A stretch of 64,000 nucleotides of DNA from Flavobacterium silvisoli (GTDB lineage: Bacteria; Bacteroidota; Bacteroidia; Flavobacteriales; Flavobacteriaceae): positions 186,001-250,000 of the forward strand of contig NZ_SJPE01000001.1 of NCBI RefSeq assembly GCF_004329815.1, written 5' to 3'. Both the position numbers and the translations under genes were made by a program. The stretch's first letter is position 1, and every line of letters starts with the position of its first letter. The notes below the pieces were generated by a model. That model did not search any database, was not told the DNA's origin, and worked only from the letters and a program-made list of their open reading frames with translations. Below are positions 35,035 to 46,048 of the stretch, piece after piece.

Positions 35035-35643
35035 TTATTTCTCTGTAGCATATAATCTGGCTACTTCCGTCCAGTTGATTACATTAAAAAATGCTTCAAT
35101 ATAATCAGGTCTGCGATTTTGATAGTTTAAATAATACGCGTGTTCCCAAACATCCATTCCCAAAATTGGAAATCCGCCGCAACCTGTGTTCGGCATCAAC
35201 GGATTATCTTGGTTCGGAGTAGAGCACACCTCTAATTTTCCACCTTTATGCACACAAAGCCAAGCCCAACCCGATCCAAAACGCGTTGCTCCGGCCTTGG
35301 CAAATGCTGCTTTGAATTCCTCAAAAGATTTAAAATCTCTTTCGATAGCTTCCAGTAATTCTCCTGTTGGCATGCCTCCCGCATTGGGTGCCATGATTCT
35401 CCAAAACAAATTGTGATTGTAATGTCCTCCACCGTTATTGCGAACGGCCATATTAGTCATGTCCAAATTAATCAAGATGTTCTCTATTGTTTTCCCTTCC
35501 ATATCTGTACCGGCAATCGCCGCGTTCAAATTGGTCACATAAGCATTGTGATGTTTCGTATGATGAATCTCCATCGTTCTGGCATCAATATGTGGTTCTA
35601 ATGCATCGTAAGCATAAGGTAATTGTGGTAATTCAAAAGCCAT
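35035..35643 (-). CDS. Fe/Mn superoxide dismutase
   Basis: A 202-residue cytosolic enzyme dismutating superoxide to peroxide and oxygen. The metal ligands are in [12 protein letters not shown] (His), [10 protein letters not shown] (His) and the signature [11 protein letters not shown] (Asp and His). There is no signal peptide. Iron or manganese preference cannot be read reliably. It is monocistronic with its own promoter (35678-35685) and terminator. Confidence 0.95.
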   Translation of the reverse strand: MAFELPQLPYAYDALEPHIDARTMEIHHTKHHNAYVTNLNAAIAGTDMEGKTIENILINLDMTNMAVRNNGGGHYNHNLFWRIMAPNAGGMPTGELLEAIERDFKSFEEFKAAFAKAGATRFGSGWAWLCVHKGGKLEVCSTPNQDNPLMPNTGCGGFPILGMDVWEHAYYLNYQNRRPDYIEAFFNVINWTEVARLYATEK

Positions 35644-35677
35644 AATATTTTTATTTAAGTTACTATTAAATTGAATT

Positions 35678-35685
35678 CAAATTTA
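35678..35685 (-). promoter_or_regulatory. -7 element of the superoxide dismutase gene
   Basis: TAAATTTG on the minus strand, 34 bp before the ATG. Confidence 0.5.
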
Positions 35686-35757
35686 TACATTTAACTTCGG
35701 AATCGGAAATACTATTTTCCAATTAACAAATAATTAAAATCAATTTTCCGATCAGGA

Positions 35758-35870
35758 TTTATCCCGAATGTATTTCAGGAGCTGTTTCCCGCTTTTCAAT
35801 ACAATCTTTTCCTTGTTTGGTAAAACAAGGAAAAGGATTTCCATTACAATCGGGGCTAGAAAAAGAAGCG
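35758..35870. repeat. REP-like hairpin element before the GNAT gene
   Basis: A 13-bp perfect inverted repeat, CTTTTCCTTGTTT (35806-35818) and AAACAAGGAAAAG (35823-35835), with loop GGTA. It sits between flanks reading GCTGTTTCCCGCTTTTCAAT and TCCATTACAATCGGGGCTAG. From memory, similar hairpins with these flanks recur between genes in Flavobacterium genomes, so I take it as one copy of a dispersed intergenic element. Only one copy is in the window. Confidence 0.5.
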
Positions 35871-35876
35871 TACACC

Positions 35877-36398
35877 ATGAATTTTAATCGGCAACCTACC
35901 CATTTACAAAACCAGTTACTCAAACTGATTCCGCTACAGCAAAGCAATTTCGAAGAACTGTACGCCGTTGCTTCCGATCCGTTAATTTGGGAACAACACC
36001 CTAACAGGCTTCGGTATCAGCGTGAAGTATTTCAAAATTATTTCGAAGGAGCCATGCAATCTGAAGGAGCCTTTTTAATTCGGGACACCAAAAGCAATGA
36101 AGTAGTGGGCAGCAGCCGATTTTATGATTACAACGAAAAAGAATCTTCCGTTTTAATCGGATATACTTTCATCGGTCGGAAATTTTGGGGTAACGGCTAC
36201 AACAAAGCACTGAAAGAACTCATGCTCCAACATGCGTTTCAGTTTGTTGACAAGGTCTATTTTCACATTGGTGCAACCAATTACCGCTCACAAAAAGCCA
36301 TCGAAAAAACAGGAGCCGTCAAAATAGACGAGTTTGAAGTCGAATATTACGGCGAAGACTCGAAACTGAATTTTATTTATATCCTAACAAAACCCTGA
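35877..36398 (+). CDS. GNAT-family N-acetyltransferase
   Basis: A 173-residue acetyltransferase of the RimJ/RimL-like branch. The acetyl-CoA-binding region is the stretch IGYTFIGRKFWGNGYNKALKELM (about 100-122; the usual Q/R-x-x-G-x-G/A is relaxed to RKFWGNG), followed by HIGATNYRSQKAIEKTGAV, typical of this branch. The acceptor is unknown. The start at 35877 excludes 20 residues that would be encoded by the REP-like element. Its stop overlaps the next start (TGATG), so it is coupled to the AddA-like gene. Confidence 0.85.
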   Translation: MNFNRQPTHLQNQLLKLIPLQQSNFEELYAVASDPLIWEQHPNRLRYQREVFQNYFEGAMQSEGAFLIRDTKSNEVVGSSRFYDYNEKESSVLIGYTFIGRKFWGNGYNKALKELMLQHAFQFVDKVYFHIGATNYRSQKAIEKTGAVKIDEFEVEYYGEDSKLNFIYILTKP

Positions 36399-39300
36399 TG
36401 CAAAAACCAGCTTTCTCCATATACGATGCTTCGGCCGGTTCGGGCAAAACCTATACCTTGGTCAAAGAATATTTAAAAATCATTCTGCTTTCTAAAAAAC
36501 CCGATGCCTACCGCAACATTCTGGCCATTACCTTTACCAATAAAGCGGTACACGAAATGAAAAGCCGTGTTGTGGACAGCCTTTCCGAATTTGCCCGCGA
36601 GAATCCGTCTGACAAAGCCTTGCAACTCATGAAAGACATTCAGGCAGAAACCGGGTTGTCTTTGGCTACCATTACCGAAAAAGCAAAAAACATCATCAAA
36701 AACCTGATTCACAATTATGCCGCTTTTGACATTTCAACCATCGATAAATTTACCCATAAAGTCATTCGTGCTTTTGCTCACGATTTGAATTTACCGATTA
36801 CTTTTGAGGTTTCACTCGACACCGAAAGCCTTCTAAACGAAGCCATTGATGCCCTCATAGCGCAAGCCGGAGAAGATGAAACGCTGACCAATTTACTCGT
36901 CGATTTTACAATGGAAAAAACCGATGACGATAAAAGCTGGGACGTGTCACGCGACATCATGGAAACCGGAAAACTGATTTTGAACGAAAACAATCGGGAA
37001 GAAATTGCGCACTTTAACAACAAAACCATAACCGAGTTCATCAACATTAAAAACAAACTCACCGAGCTAAGTGCCGAAATTGAAGCCGAAACCATTGCAT
37101 TGGCAACCGAAGCATTGCTATTGATTGAAAATAACGGCATTGACATCAAATCCTTTTCAGGCAGTTATTTCCCCAAACACCTCATGAGTATTCAGGAAAA
37201 AAAATTCAATCCGGCTAATAAAACCTACCACGAATTTGACGATATCAAAATCAACAAAACAGCTCCGGACAGAGCAATTATAGAAACCCTTATCCCTAAA
37301 CTGCTTGAAATCTTAGCTTCGATTTATAAAAAATTCGAGAAGAAAAACTTTTACGAAGCCTTTCTCAAAAATATCACGCCACTCTCGTTGCTCAATACCG
37401 TCAGCCACGAACTGGCCAAAATCCAGAAAGAACAAAATGTACTTTCGATAGCTGAGTTTAACAAAGTGATTAACGAACAAATCCAAAATCAACCGGCACC
37501 TTTTATTTATGAACGTTTGGGCGAAAAATACCGCCATTTTTTTATAGATGAATTTCAGGACACTTCTGAAATGCAGTGGCAAAACCTGATTCCGCTTATT
37601 GACAACGCCCTGGCAAGTGAAGATTTGAATGGTGAGCGGGGTTCATTGCTGATTGTGGGCGACCCGAAACAATCCATTTACCGATGGCGTGGCGGAAAAG
37701 CAGAACAATTTATCGAGTTGAGCAAAACCAAAAATCCGTTTGTCAATCCGGATAAAGCCTTGTTTTCATTGGGCACAAATTACCGCAGTTATTCCCAAAT
37801 CATCGATTTTAATAATGCGCTTTTTGGCTTTTTGGCTCATGAATTTTCAAATGAAGATTACAAAGATTTATATCAAAATCACAGTTACCAGCAGCAAAAT
37901 GATAAAAAAGGCGGATACGTTTCAATTTCCTTTGTACCAAAAATTGACAAAATCGCTTTGGATGACGAAGAAAGTCCGGAAAAGAACGAATTATATCTTC
38001 AATCAACGCTGCAAACCATTCAAAAAGTCAGACAACAGGGATTTCGTTTTAAAGACATTGTAGTACTGACCCGAAAAAAAGTACACGGGACCGAAATAGC
38101 CAATTACCTGACCGAAAACGGCATTCCGATATTGTCATCCGAAAGTTTATTACTCAACGCTTCTTCAGAAGTTCAAAGCATTGTGAACGTCCTGCGTTAT
38201 TTGAAAAACAACAACGATTTGCAGTCAAAAGCCAGGTTTCTTTACTATTTGGCCTCGCAGCAGGACAAATGGGACATACACGATTTTATTGCCAAGGGTA
38301 TGGAGCAAAATGGAGAACGAGACTTTCAGGACTGGTTACGCCACTTTGAAATCGATTTTTCCTTTGAACACATTCGAAAAAAATCATTGTATGAAGCCTG
38401 TGAAATCATCATAGCCAAAATGATTCCCACGACAAAACGAAACGCTTACGTACAGTTTTTTCTGGATATTGTTTTGGAACGCGATGTAAAAAACCAAGCC
38501 GGGATTTCGGATTTTCTGTACTATTGGGATATGAATTCCGAAAAACTGAGCATTCCTGCTCCCGAAGGTAACGACGCCGTTCGCATCATGACCATTCACA
38601 AATCAAAAGGATTAGAATTCCCGGTGGTGATTTTTCCGTTTGCCGAAGAAGACTACAGCAAAGGCCCTCGCGAAAAGATGTGGCTCAATGCCGATGAAGA
38701 TGTGGTTGGTTTGCCAAAAGCTTTGGTAGACAAAAACAACAAGGTTGAAGCTTACGGAGCAGAAGCTTCTTTGGTGTACCAACAAAAAAAACAGGAAGAA
38801 TTGCTCGATAACATCAATGTGTTGTATGTGGCACTCACCCGGGCGGAAGAACAATTGTATATCATTTCAGGAATGAATATCGGGAAAAACGGAAACCTTC
38901 CGAACAATATGTCGTCGTTTTTCATTCGGTATTTAGAATCGGTTGGTAATTTTAATGAAACGGTTTTGGACTATTCATTTGGCAAAGCCGAAAAAAAATC
39001 CGTAACCCGCGAGGTGCAAAACAATACGAAAACCATTCCGCAATTATCGGCTGTATTGAATCCGAAAAACATCAAAATTGCCCAAAAAGAAAGTTTGATG
39101 TGGAATACCAAACAACAAAAAGCCATCGAGTTTGGAAATGTTTTACACGAAATTTTATCCTTCGTAAATACCAAAGACAATATCGAATTGGCATTAACCA
39201 AAGCCATTGAAAACGGACTAATCATAACAATCCAAAAGACAGAAGTGGAAAAAACGATACAGGAAATCGTCAATCATCAGGATTTACAGTTGTTTTTCTC

Positions 39301-39547
39301 AGCTCACAATACGGTTTTAAATGAAAAGACCATTATTCAAAAAGAAGGTAATTTGGTCAAGCCCGACCGAATGGTCCTCAGCCAAAACAAAGAAATCTAT
39401 CTGCTCGATTATAAAACCGGTGCACATCAGACCAAATACACCACACAATTAGAGAATTACCAAAATGCAATAGAAAAAATGGGCTTTAAAGTGACTAAAA
39501 AAGCATTGGTTTACATTGGAGAACATTTGGAAATCGTAAATTTGTAA
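36398..39547 (+). CDS. AddA-like UvrD-family helicase-nuclease
   Basis: A 1049-residue SF1A helicase with a C-terminal RecB-type nuclease. Motifs in order: Walker [10 protein letters not shown] (residues 10-18), [13 protein letters not shown] (Ia), [13 protein letters not shown] (II), [19 protein letters not shown] (III), [17 protein letters not shown] (V), [16 protein letters not shown] (VI). Near the C-terminus come GNVLHEI and LLDYKTG, the PD-(D/E)XK nuclease motifs. It should process double-strand breaks for RecA loading, together with the AddB-like protein at 42380. kbl and ompA lie between the two. Confidence 0.9.
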   Translation: MQKPAFSIYDASAGSGKTYTLVKEYLKIILLSKKPDAYRNILAITFTNKAVHEMKSRVVDSLSEFARENPSDKALQLMKDIQAETGLSLATITEKAKNIIKNLIHNYAAFDISTIDKFTHKVIRAFAHDLNLPITFEVSLDTESLLNEAIDALIAQAGEDETLTNLLVDFTMEKTDDDKSWDVSRDIMETGKLILNENNREEIAHFNNKTITEFINIKNKLTELSAEIEAETIALATEALLLIENNGIDIKSFSGSYFPKHLMSIQEKKFNPANKTYHEFDDIKINKTAPDRAIIETLIPKLLEILASIYKKFEKKNFYEAFLKNITPLSLLNTVSHELAKIQKEQNVLSIAEFNKVINEQIQNQPAPFIYERLGEKYRHFFIDEFQDTSEMQWQNLIPLIDNALASEDLNGERGSLLIVGDPKQSIYRWRGGKAEQFIELSKTKNPFVNPDKALFSLGTNYRSYSQIIDFNNALFGFLAHEFSNEDYKDLYQNHSYQQQNDKKGGYVSISFVPKIDKIALDDEESPEKNELYLQSTLQTIQKVRQQGFRFKDIVVLTRKKVHGTEIANYLTENGIPILSSESLLLNASSEVQSIVNVLRYLKNNNDLQSKARFLYYLASQQDKWDIHDFIAKGMEQNGERDFQDWLRHFEIDFSFEHIRKKSLYEACEIIIAKMIPTTKRNAYVQFFLDIVLERDVKNQAGISDFLYYWDMNSEKLSIPAPEGNDAVRIMTIHKSKGLEFPVVIFPFAEEDYSKGPREKMWLNADEDVVGLPKALVDKNNKVEAYGAEASLVYQQKKQEELLDNINVLYVALTRAEEQLYIISGMNIGKNGNLPNNMSSFFIRYLESVGNFNETVLDYSFGKAEKKSVTREVQNNTKTIPQLSAVLNPKNIKIAQKESLMWNTKQQKAIEFGNVLHEILSFVNTKDNIELALTKAIENGLIITIQKTEVEKTIQEIVNHQDLQLFFSAHNTVLNEKTIIQKEGNLVKPDRMVLSQNKEIYLLDYKTGAHQTKYTTQLENYQNAIEKMGFKVTKKALVYIGEHLEIVNL

Positions 39548-39600
39548 ACGCAAAAAGCAGTACAATACAAACAAAAAATAACAAAACCACAACGATCAAC

Positions 39601-40794
39601 ATGTACGGAAAAATTCAGCAGCACCTGCAAAAAGAACTGGATACCATCGAACAAAACGGTATTTTCAAAAAAGAAAGAATCATTACTTCACCACAAGGAG
39701 CGGAAATCACTGTAAACGGCGAAACGGTTCTGAACTTTTGCGCCAACAACTATCTGGGATTATCGTCGCACCCCGAAGTGATTCAGGCCGCTAAAGACAC
39801 GTTGGATTCGCACGGCTTCGGAATGTCCTCGGTTCGTTTCATTTGCGGTACTCAAGATATTCACAAAACGTTAGAGAAAAAGATAGCCGATTTCTACGGC
39901 ACTGAAGATACTATTTTGTATGCAGCGGCTTTTGATGCCAATGGTGGTGTCTTTGAACCTTTGTTGGGAGAAGAAGACTGCATCATTTCCGATAGTTTGA
40001 ACCATGCTTCTATTATTGACGGAGTGCGTTTGTGCAAAGCTGCACGATACCGCTACGAAAATTCAAATATGGAAGACTTGGAAAACCAATTGAAAAAAGC
40101 TGTAGAAGCAGGACATCGTTTCAAATTAATCGTTACCGATGGTGTGTTCTCTATGGACGGATTGGTAGCGCCATTGAATAAAATTTGCGACTTGGCCGAC
40201 AAATATGATGCATTGGTCATGGTAGATGAATGCCACGCGGCCGGTTTTATTGGTGCCACCGGAAAAGGAACTCTGGAAGCCAAAGGCGTGATGGGAAGAG
40301 TAGACATCATAACCGGAACCTTAGGAAAAGCCTTAGGTGGTGCTATGGGTGGCTATACTACTGCCAAGAAAGAAGTGATTGAAATTTTACGTCAGCGTTC
40401 ACGCCCGTACTTGTTCTCCAATTCATTGGCTCCGGCTATTGTTGGAGCGTCCCTAAAAGTTTTTGAACTTTTGGAAAAAGACACTACCCTACGCGATAAA
40501 CTGGAGTGGAATACCAATTATTTCAAAGCGGGCATGAAAGCAGCAGGCTTTGACATCATTGATGGTGATTCAGCCATAGTACCGGTAATGCTTTACGACG
40601 CCAAGCTGTCACAAGTCATGGCCGATGAATTATTAAAAAAAGGAATCTATGTGATTGGGTTCTTCTATCCGGTAGTTCCGAAAGACAAAGCGCGCATCAG
40701 AGTACAATTGTCTGCGGCACATACTAAAGACCATTTAGACCAAGCAATAAAAGCATTTACCGAAGTGGGAAAGATGTTAAATGTTATTAAGTAA
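39601..40794 (+). CDS. kbl: Glycine C-acetyltransferase (2-amino-3-ketobutyrate CoA ligase)
   Basis: A 397-residue PLP enzyme of the alpha-oxoamine synthase family that splits 2-amino-3-ketobutyrate with CoA into glycine and acetyl-CoA in threonine breakdown. The PLP lysine is in [14 protein letters not shown], and the cofactor motif is [12 protein letters not shown]. Length and N-terminus ([20 protein letters not shown]) match Kbl rather than serine palmitoyltransferase. No threonine dehydrogenase is adjacent. Confidence 0.94.
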   Translation: MYGKIQQHLQKELDTIEQNGIFKKERIITSPQGAEITVNGETVLNFCANNYLGLSSHPEVIQAAKDTLDSHGFGMSSVRFICGTQDIHKTLEKKIADFYGTEDTILYAAAFDANGGVFEPLLGEEDCIISDSLNHASIIDGVRLCKAARYRYENSNMEDLENQLKKAVEAGHRFKLIVTDGVFSMDGLVAPLNKICDLADKYDALVMVDECHAAGFIGATGKGTLEAKGVMGRVDIITGTLGKALGGAMGGYTTAKKEVIEILRQRSRPYLFSNSLAPAIVGASLKVFELLEKDTTLRDKLEWNTNYFKAGMKAAGFDIIDGDSAIVPVMLYDAKLSQVMADELLKKGIYVIGFFYPVVPKDKARIRVQLSAAHTKDHLDQAIKAFTEVGKMLNVIK

Positions 40795-40856
40795 ATCATT
40801 GATTTTCAAAATTCACTCAAAAGATTACATAATTACCATATTTTAACCATAACATT

Positions 40857-40886
40857 TTGATATTATACTAATAGGTATTACTTTTG
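40857..40886 (+). promoter_or_regulatory. Promoter of the ompA-like gene
   Basis: TTG at 40857-40859 and TACTTTTG at 40879-40886, spacing 19 bp; a near-consensus promoter suited to an abundant outer-membrane protein. Confidence 0.75.
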
Positions 40887-40922
40887 CTCTATTATAATTA
40901 TTATAATCTAATCAAATTAAGT

Positions 40923-42317
40923 ATGAAACATCTTAACAAATTATTCGTTGTTATGCTCATGTTGGCTGGGTTCAGCTCACAAGCTCAAGACAGCAACAAT
41001 CCTTGGGCGATTTCGTTTGGGGTTAACGCAGTAGATACAAGAGTAAGTGCTGCATCAAAATTGGAGGATCAATTCTCTCAGTATTTTAATGCTAAGGATA
41101 ACTGGAACATCCTTCCTTCTGTATCTTTCGTAAACGTATCTAAGTACGTTGGTAGCAATTTCTCATTCGGAGTTACCGGATCAGTTAACAAAATTACTAA
41201 ATGGGTAAACCCAAGAGTAAATAACGGTCCGTACACTGTTGATAATCCTGGCGACTTGAACTATTATGCAGTTGATGGTGTAATCAACTATAGTTTGATG
41301 AGTTTGATTAAATCAAAAACTATTGATCCTTCTATCCACATTGGTGGTGGTTATACTTGGATTGGTGATGATTTACACGCAGGTACATTAAACGGTGGTC
41401 TTGGATTGACTTACTGGTTTACTGAAACTGTAGGTTTATCTGTTCGTTCTACTTACAAACATTCTTTCGAAGATGTACGTGCAGATATGCCTTCTCACAT
41501 GCAACACTTTGCCGGTCTTGTTTTCAAATTCGGTGGAAAAGATACTGACGGTGACGGAATCTACGACAAAGACGACGCTTGCCCTGAAGTAGCTGGTTTG
41601 AAACAATTCAACGGATGTCCTGATACTGACGGTGACGGAATTGCTGACAAAGACGACGCTTGTCCTGAAATTGCAGGTCCTGCTGAATTCAACGGATGTC
41701 CTGATACTGACGGTGATGGTATAGCTGATAAAGATGATGCTTGTCCTGAAGTAGCCGGTTTAAAATCATTAGGCGGATGTCCTGATGCTGACGGTGATGG
41801 TATTACTGATAAAGCTGATAAATGTCCGGATGTAAAAGGTCCAAAAGAAAACGGTGGTTGTCCTTGGCCAGACAGAGATGGTGACGGAGTATTAGACAAA
41901 GATGACAAATGTCCGGATGTAAAAGGAACTGCTGCTAACAACGGTTGTCCTGAAGTATCTGACGAAGTGGTAAAAAGATTAAACGACTACGCTAAAACAA
42001 TCTTGTTTAACTCAGGTAAATCAACTTTCCAACAACAAACTTACCCAGTGTTACAATCAATTGCCGGAATCTTAAAAGAATACCCTTCTGCTAAGTTCAG
42101 CATCGAAGGTCACACAGATAGCGATGGTAAAGATGCTGCTAACCAAAAATTGTCTGAGGACAGAGCTGCAGCCGTTAAAAATTACTTAATCGAAAACGGT
42201 ATCGCTGCTTCAAGATTATCTTCAGTAGGTTACGGTGAGTCAAGACCAATTGACACTAACAAAACTAAAGCTGGTAAAGCAAACAACAGAAGAGTTGAAG
42301 TGAAATTAGTAAAATAA
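40923..42317 (+). CDS. OmpA-family outer-membrane protein with thrombospondin type-3 repeats
   Basis: A 464-residue protein: signal peptide ([22 protein letters not shown]), an N-terminal beta-barrel (about 25-205), five calcium-binding TSP3 repeats of the form D-x-D-G-D-G-x-x-D-K-x-D-x-C-P (about 210-340) and a C-terminal OmpA peptidoglycan-binding domain (about 350-464; [19 protein letters not shown] and NNRRVEVKL). It links the outer membrane to the cell wall and is typically among the most abundant Flavobacterium proteins. Start at 40923 (the open frame's 13 extra residues are not a signal peptide). Strong promoter and terminator make it monocistronic. Confidence 0.95.
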   Translation: MKHLNKLFVVMLMLAGFSSQAQDSNNPWAISFGVNAVDTRVSAASKLEDQFSQYFNAKDNWNILPSVSFVNVSKYVGSNFSFGVTGSVNKITKWVNPRVNNGPYTVDNPGDLNYYAVDGVINYSLMSLIKSKTIDPSIHIGGGYTWIGDDLHAGTLNGGLGLTYWFTETVGLSVRSTYKHSFEDVRADMPSHMQHFAGLVFKFGGKDTDGDGIYDKDDACPEVAGLKQFNGCPDTDGDGIADKDDACPEIAGPAEFNGCPDTDGDGIADKDDACPEVAGLKSLGGCPDADGDGITDKADKCPDVKGPKENGGCPWPDRDGDGVLDKDDKCPDVKGTAANNGCPEVSDEVVKRLNDYAKTILFNSGKSTFQQQTYPVLQSIAGILKEYPSAKFSIEGHTDSDGKDAANQKLSEDRAAAVKNYLIENGIAASRLSSVGYGESRPIDTNKTKAGKANNRRVEVKLVK

Positions 42318-42336
42318 TTTCTCTCAAAATATTTCT

Positions 42337-42367
42337 AAAAAACGCTCCGAAATTCGGGGCGTTTTTT
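42337..42367 (+). terminator. Intrinsic terminator after the ompA-like gene
   Basis: Stem AAAACGCTCCGAA with TTCGGGGCGTTTT (one G-U), nearly no loop, then Ts. Confidence 0.88.
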
Positions 42368-42379
42368 TATTTTTATGGT

Positions 42380-45139
42380 ATGTCAAAACCAACGTTTCTC
42401 CACCAACTGGCTCAGGAAATTTTAAAAAACCATTCCAATACCCTACTGGATTTGATTGTTGTTTTACCCAACAAAAGAGCTAAAGTATTCTTACTGGAAG
42501 AATTCAAAAATCTGGTGACCACCAACTGTTTTGCACCCGAAATCATCAGTATTGAAGAATTTGTTCAGAATATTGCAGGCATTCGCAGTATCGACAGTGT
42601 AGAGGTGCTTTTTGAATTTTACGAAGTATATCTTGCTGTAACAGAAAAAGACAATCAGGAATCTTTTGAAACATTTGCCAATTGGGCTAAAACACTATTA
42701 CAGGATTTTAATGAAATTGACCGCTATTTACTCGATCCTAATCACGTTTTAAAATACCTCGAGAACATTAAAGAAATCGAACACTGGTCTGTTGACATCA
42801 ATAAAAGAACCGAACTGATTGACAACTATTTGTCCTTTTGGAAAAAACTACCACATTATTATCATTCTCTCTATCAATACTTAGTTGGCAAAGGAATTGG
42901 CTATCAAGGATTAATTTACCGCGAGGCAGTAGAAAACCTCAACCATTTTTCCGAAAACAACCACAACCGATTTGTATTTGCCGGATTTAATGCGCTCAAT
43001 CAGGCTGAGGAAAAAATTATTCAACACCTCTTGGCTCAGGATAGCGCAAAAATATACTGGGATATAGATGAAAGTTTACTACACGATACCTTCCACGATG
43101 CGGGACTATTTCAACGCAAATTTAAATCGGATTGGATCTATTACAAAACCAATCCTTATGAATGGATAGTTTCTGATTTTAGCGAAACCAAAAACATTGA
43201 GATTATTGCCACCTCAAAGTCAATCGGACAAGCTAAAATAGCCGGAAGCATCATTGAAAAACACGCACAGGAAAACGGTTCAAATCTACAAAACGTAGCC
43301 TTAGTACTCGGAGAAGAGAACCTGCTACTACCCGTACTGCATTCGTTGCCCGATTGTGTTGCTGCCCTCAATATCACTATGGGGTTTTCCAGCAAAAACA
43401 ATCCGGCACAACTGCTCTTGGCCAAATTGTTCAAACTCCACAGCAATGCCCTGGCCCGAAGTGTTGATAATTATGTGCTCTACTACAAAGACGTGTTAGA
43501 TATACTGACGCATCCGCTAATCGAAACATATGTGAAAGCGGATGAGTTAGTCTTTAAAATAAACAAAAACAACTATTCCTTTATAACCCATAAAAAACTT
43601 TACGAGCTCCACCCAAATGGCAATGAGTTGTTTCAATTATTGTTTCAAAAATGGGATGGCAGCGCCGTAAGTGTTTTAGAAAATCTGGCTCAAATTTTAC
43701 TTAAAATCAAAGACAGCCTGAGCTATGAAAATGAGGAAGAAAAAATCACCAATGCTTTTGTATATTCGATATATAAAGTCATAAACAAAATGACTTCTTA
43801 CTTTGATGCCCATCGCGCTATTGACGATATTAAAACACTGCACGCTATTTACAAACAAGTCATTGATGTAGCCGAAGTATCGTTTGAAGGTGAACCATTA
43901 ACCGGTTTACAAATCATGGGTGTTTTGGAAAGCAGGGTACTCGATTTTGAAACGGTAATCATTACTTCGGTAAACGAAGGAAAGTTTCCGGCGGGTAAAA
44001 GCACCAATTCGTTCATTCCGTATGATGTGAAACGTGAACTGGGATTGCCTACTTACAAAGAAAAAGACGCTATCTACACCTATCACTTCTATCATTTACT
44101 GCAGCGTGCCAAAAACATCTATCTGATTTATAATGCCGACAGTGAAGGTTTTGATGCCGGAGAAAAAAGTCGCTTCATTACCCAATTAGAAGTCGAAAAA
44201 AGGCCAAACCACCACCTTACTTTTCAGTATTTTAATGCCGATGTTCCAAATGTTGCCTATGAACCTATAGCAGTTCCAAAGACGGAAAGTGCCTTAGAGC
44301 GACTGCGTGAAATAGCCGACAAAGGATTCTCTCCATCTTCGCTAACCACATACATTCGCAATCCGATACAGTTTTATTTCCAAAGAGTTTTGCGCATTTC
44401 CGAAACCGATGAGGTAGAAGAAAACATTGCTGTAAATACTCTGGGAACCATCATTCATGGTGCTTTAGAAGAGTTATACAAACCTTTCATAGGCAGAATT
44501 TTGACCGTTGAGGATCTGAAAATCTGTATGAGAAAAATTGATGCCGAAGTAGCCACCCAATTCAAAGAAGTGTACAAAGAAGGTGAAATCAAAAAAGGAC
44601 GCAATCTGTTGGCCTTTGAAGTAGCCAAACGCAACGTGCTGAACTTTCTCAAACTGGAATTAGAAGCACTGGAAAAAGGAGATGAAGTACAACTGATAGC
44701 GTTAGAAGCAACTTACGAACGCGTTTTGGAAGATTCCCGTTTGCCTTTTCCTGTATTGATTAAAGGTAATGTGGACCGAATTGAACTGCGCAACGGAAAA
44801 ATCAGAATCATTGATTACAAAACCGGAAAAGTAGAACAAAAAAACGTCACTTTAAAAGATTGGAACGGTTTAACCAAAGACATCAAAAACGACAAAATCA
44901 TTCAGGTATTGGCTTATGTTTTCATGTATGAACTTGAGGCAAAAGGGCGCGAGATAGAGGCCGGAATCATATCGTTTAAAAATTTAAAAGCCGGTTTTCT
45001 ACCGTTTCAGTTTAAATCGGAAAATGAAAAAGAAGGCATCATTTCGGGTGAAATTATGAAAGACTACTTAGAGCAAATTGTGCTGCTGCTTCAGGAGATT
45101 TTTGATACAAATGTTGCGTTTGAAGAAAAGAGCAATTAA
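42380..45139 (+). CDS. AddB-like PD-(D/E)XK nuclease
   Basis: A 919-residue partner of the AddA-like helicase. The N-terminus (LIVVLPNKRAKVFLLEEF) matches the inactivated helicase half of AddB, without a Walker A. The C-terminal RecB-type nuclease has HGALEELY and IRIIDYKTGKVEQ. In classical AddB a 4Fe-4S cluster is held by one Cys before the nuclease and three at the end. Here the first position reads YIRNPIQFYF (Asn for Cys) and the tail has no Cys, so the cluster is absent. It ends on the same bases as the convergent hydrolase (4-bp overlap). Confidence 0.85.
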   Translation: MSKPTFLHQLAQEILKNHSNTLLDLIVVLPNKRAKVFLLEEFKNLVTTNCFAPEIISIEEFVQNIAGIRSIDSVEVLFEFYEVYLAVTEKDNQESFETFANWAKTLLQDFNEIDRYLLDPNHVLKYLENIKEIEHWSVDINKRTELIDNYLSFWKKLPHYYHSLYQYLVGKGIGYQGLIYREAVENLNHFSENNHNRFVFAGFNALNQAEEKIIQHLLAQDSAKIYWDIDESLLHDTFHDAGLFQRKFKSDWIYYKTNPYEWIVSDFSETKNIEIIATSKSIGQAKIAGSIIEKHAQENGSNLQNVALVLGEENLLLPVLHSLPDCVAALNITMGFSSKNNPAQLLLAKLFKLHSNALARSVDNYVLYYKDVLDILTHPLIETYVKADELVFKINKNNYSFITHKKLYELHPNGNELFQLLFQKWDGSAVSVLENLAQILLKIKDSLSYENEEEKITNAFVYSIYKVINKMTSYFDAHRAIDDIKTLHAIYKQVIDVAEVSFEGEPLTGLQIMGVLESRVLDFETVIITSVNEGKFPAGKSTNSFIPYDVKRELGLPTYKEKDAIYTYHFYHLLQRAKNIYLIYNADSEGFDAGEKSRFITQLEVEKRPNHHLTFQYFNADVPNVAYEPIAVPKTESALERLREIADKGFSPSSLTTYIRNPIQFYFQRVLRISETDEVEENIAVNTLGTIIHGALEELYKPFIGRILTVEDLKICMRKIDAEVATQFKEVYKEGEIKKGRNLLAFEVAKRNVLNFLKLELEALEKGDEVQLIALEATYERVLEDSRLPFPVLIKGNVDRIELRNGKIRIIDYKTGKVEQKNVTLKDWNGLTKDIKNDKIIQVLAYVFMYELEAKGREIEAGIISFKNLKAGFLPFQFKSENEKEGIISGEIMKDYLEQIVLLLQEIFDTNVAFEEKSN

Positions 45140-45921
45140 ACTTTCTTCAGAAAATCGAGGAAGACTTTGAGCAGTTCCTTTTGATTTTCGATATGGGACA
45201 TGTGACCATCAGGAAAAGTGGTGAGTCCAACAGGAGTCCCTTCTATCTGGTCTATATTATCTTCATAAATTAACACTCCGTCTTTTTTACCTAAGACCAA
45301 ATGCATCGGATAAGGTGCAAAATGCAGAATCACTTCGCGATCCTTGCGTATTTTCATTCCTTCTAACGCTGCTACTATGCCTTGCAAAGGAGTTTTCAGC
45401 GCTTGTGCTTTGACCCGCTCAATTTCAGCAGACAATCGCTCTCTGTTGTCTTCACTAAACAAATTAGCAATCGACATACTTACAAAACTGCTGTAATTTT
45501 GCTTAACACAGACAACAGCACGGTCTCGGTTACTTTTACGTTCATCGCTGTCAGCTCTTGAGGTTGAATTTAGCAAAAACAAACCTTTCATATGGTCAGG
45601 ATACATTTCGGCAAAAGCCAAGGCTACATAGCCACCCATCGAATGACCTACCAACACCACTTTGCGGATTTTGAGGTGCATCAGCAAAGCAAACAACATG
45701 TCTGCCTGATCTTCCATAGCATGAACATACCCCAAACACTCCGTTTGTCCGTGCCCCAGTAAATCAACGGTAATTATGCGGTACTTTTTTGAGAGTTCGG
45801 GCACAAAAGCTCCCCACATGGTCTGATTTTCCAGAAATCCGTGTAAAAACATAACCGCCGTGCCTTTACCTTGGTCGGTAAATGAAACTTTCGTGTTTTT
45901 ATAGATTATAGCTTTGTTCAT
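45136..45921 (-). CDS. Alpha/beta hydrolase
   Basis: A 261-residue hydrolase with the full triad setting: oxyanion loop HGFLENQTMW, nucleophile elbow VGHSMGGYVALAF, acid near LGKKDGVL and His in PDGHMSHIENQ. No signal peptide, so cytosolic. Substrate unknown; the family includes esterases and MhpC/BioH-like C-C hydrolases. I use the ATG at 45921 (MNKAIIYKNTKVSF) over the upstream one. It is downstream of the aminopeptidase gene but separated by a terminator. Confidence 0.85.
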   Translation of the reverse strand: MNKAIIYKNTKVSFTDQGKGTAVMFLHGFLENQTMWGAFVPELSKKYRIITVDLLGHGQTECLGYVHAMEDQADMLFALLMHLKIRKVVLVGHSMGGYVALAFAEMYPDHMKGLFLLNSTSRADSDERKSNRDRAVVCVKQNYSSFVSMSIANLFSEDNRERLSAEIERVKAQALKTPLQGIVAALEGMKIRKDREVILHFAPYPMHLVLGKKDGVLIYEDNIDQIEGTPVGLTTFPDGHMSHIENQKELLKVFLDFLKKV

Positions 45922-45984
45922 GAAAAATTTCTCCTTAATGGTCCAAAAATAGTATTTAGCCACGAATAGAAGAACAGTTGTTGA

Positions 45985-46014
45985 AAAATAAAACGGCTCA
46001 CTTTCGCGAGCCGT
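45985..46014 (-). terminator. Intrinsic terminator after the aminopeptidase gene
   Basis: Stem ACGGCTC/GAGCCGT followed on the minus strand by TTTTATTTTT. Confidence 0.75.
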
Positions 46015-46048
46015 CTTGTTTGCTGTTCATCTTTTATCTCCCCTCTGA

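Noticed and set aside
35759-35947. 62-codon minus-strand frame over the REP-like element
   Set aside because: Covers an inverted repeat and the 5' end of the GNAT gene; no domain or promoter.
36778-37149. 123-codon minus-strand frame inside the AddA-like gene
   Set aside because: Low-complexity Ser/Met/Leu product, antisense to conserved helicase sequence.
41561-41941. 126-codon open frame opposite the TSP3 repeats of the ompA-like gene
   Set aside because: A shadow of the repetitive D-x-D-G-D codons; the Pro/Ser-rich product has no features of a real protein.
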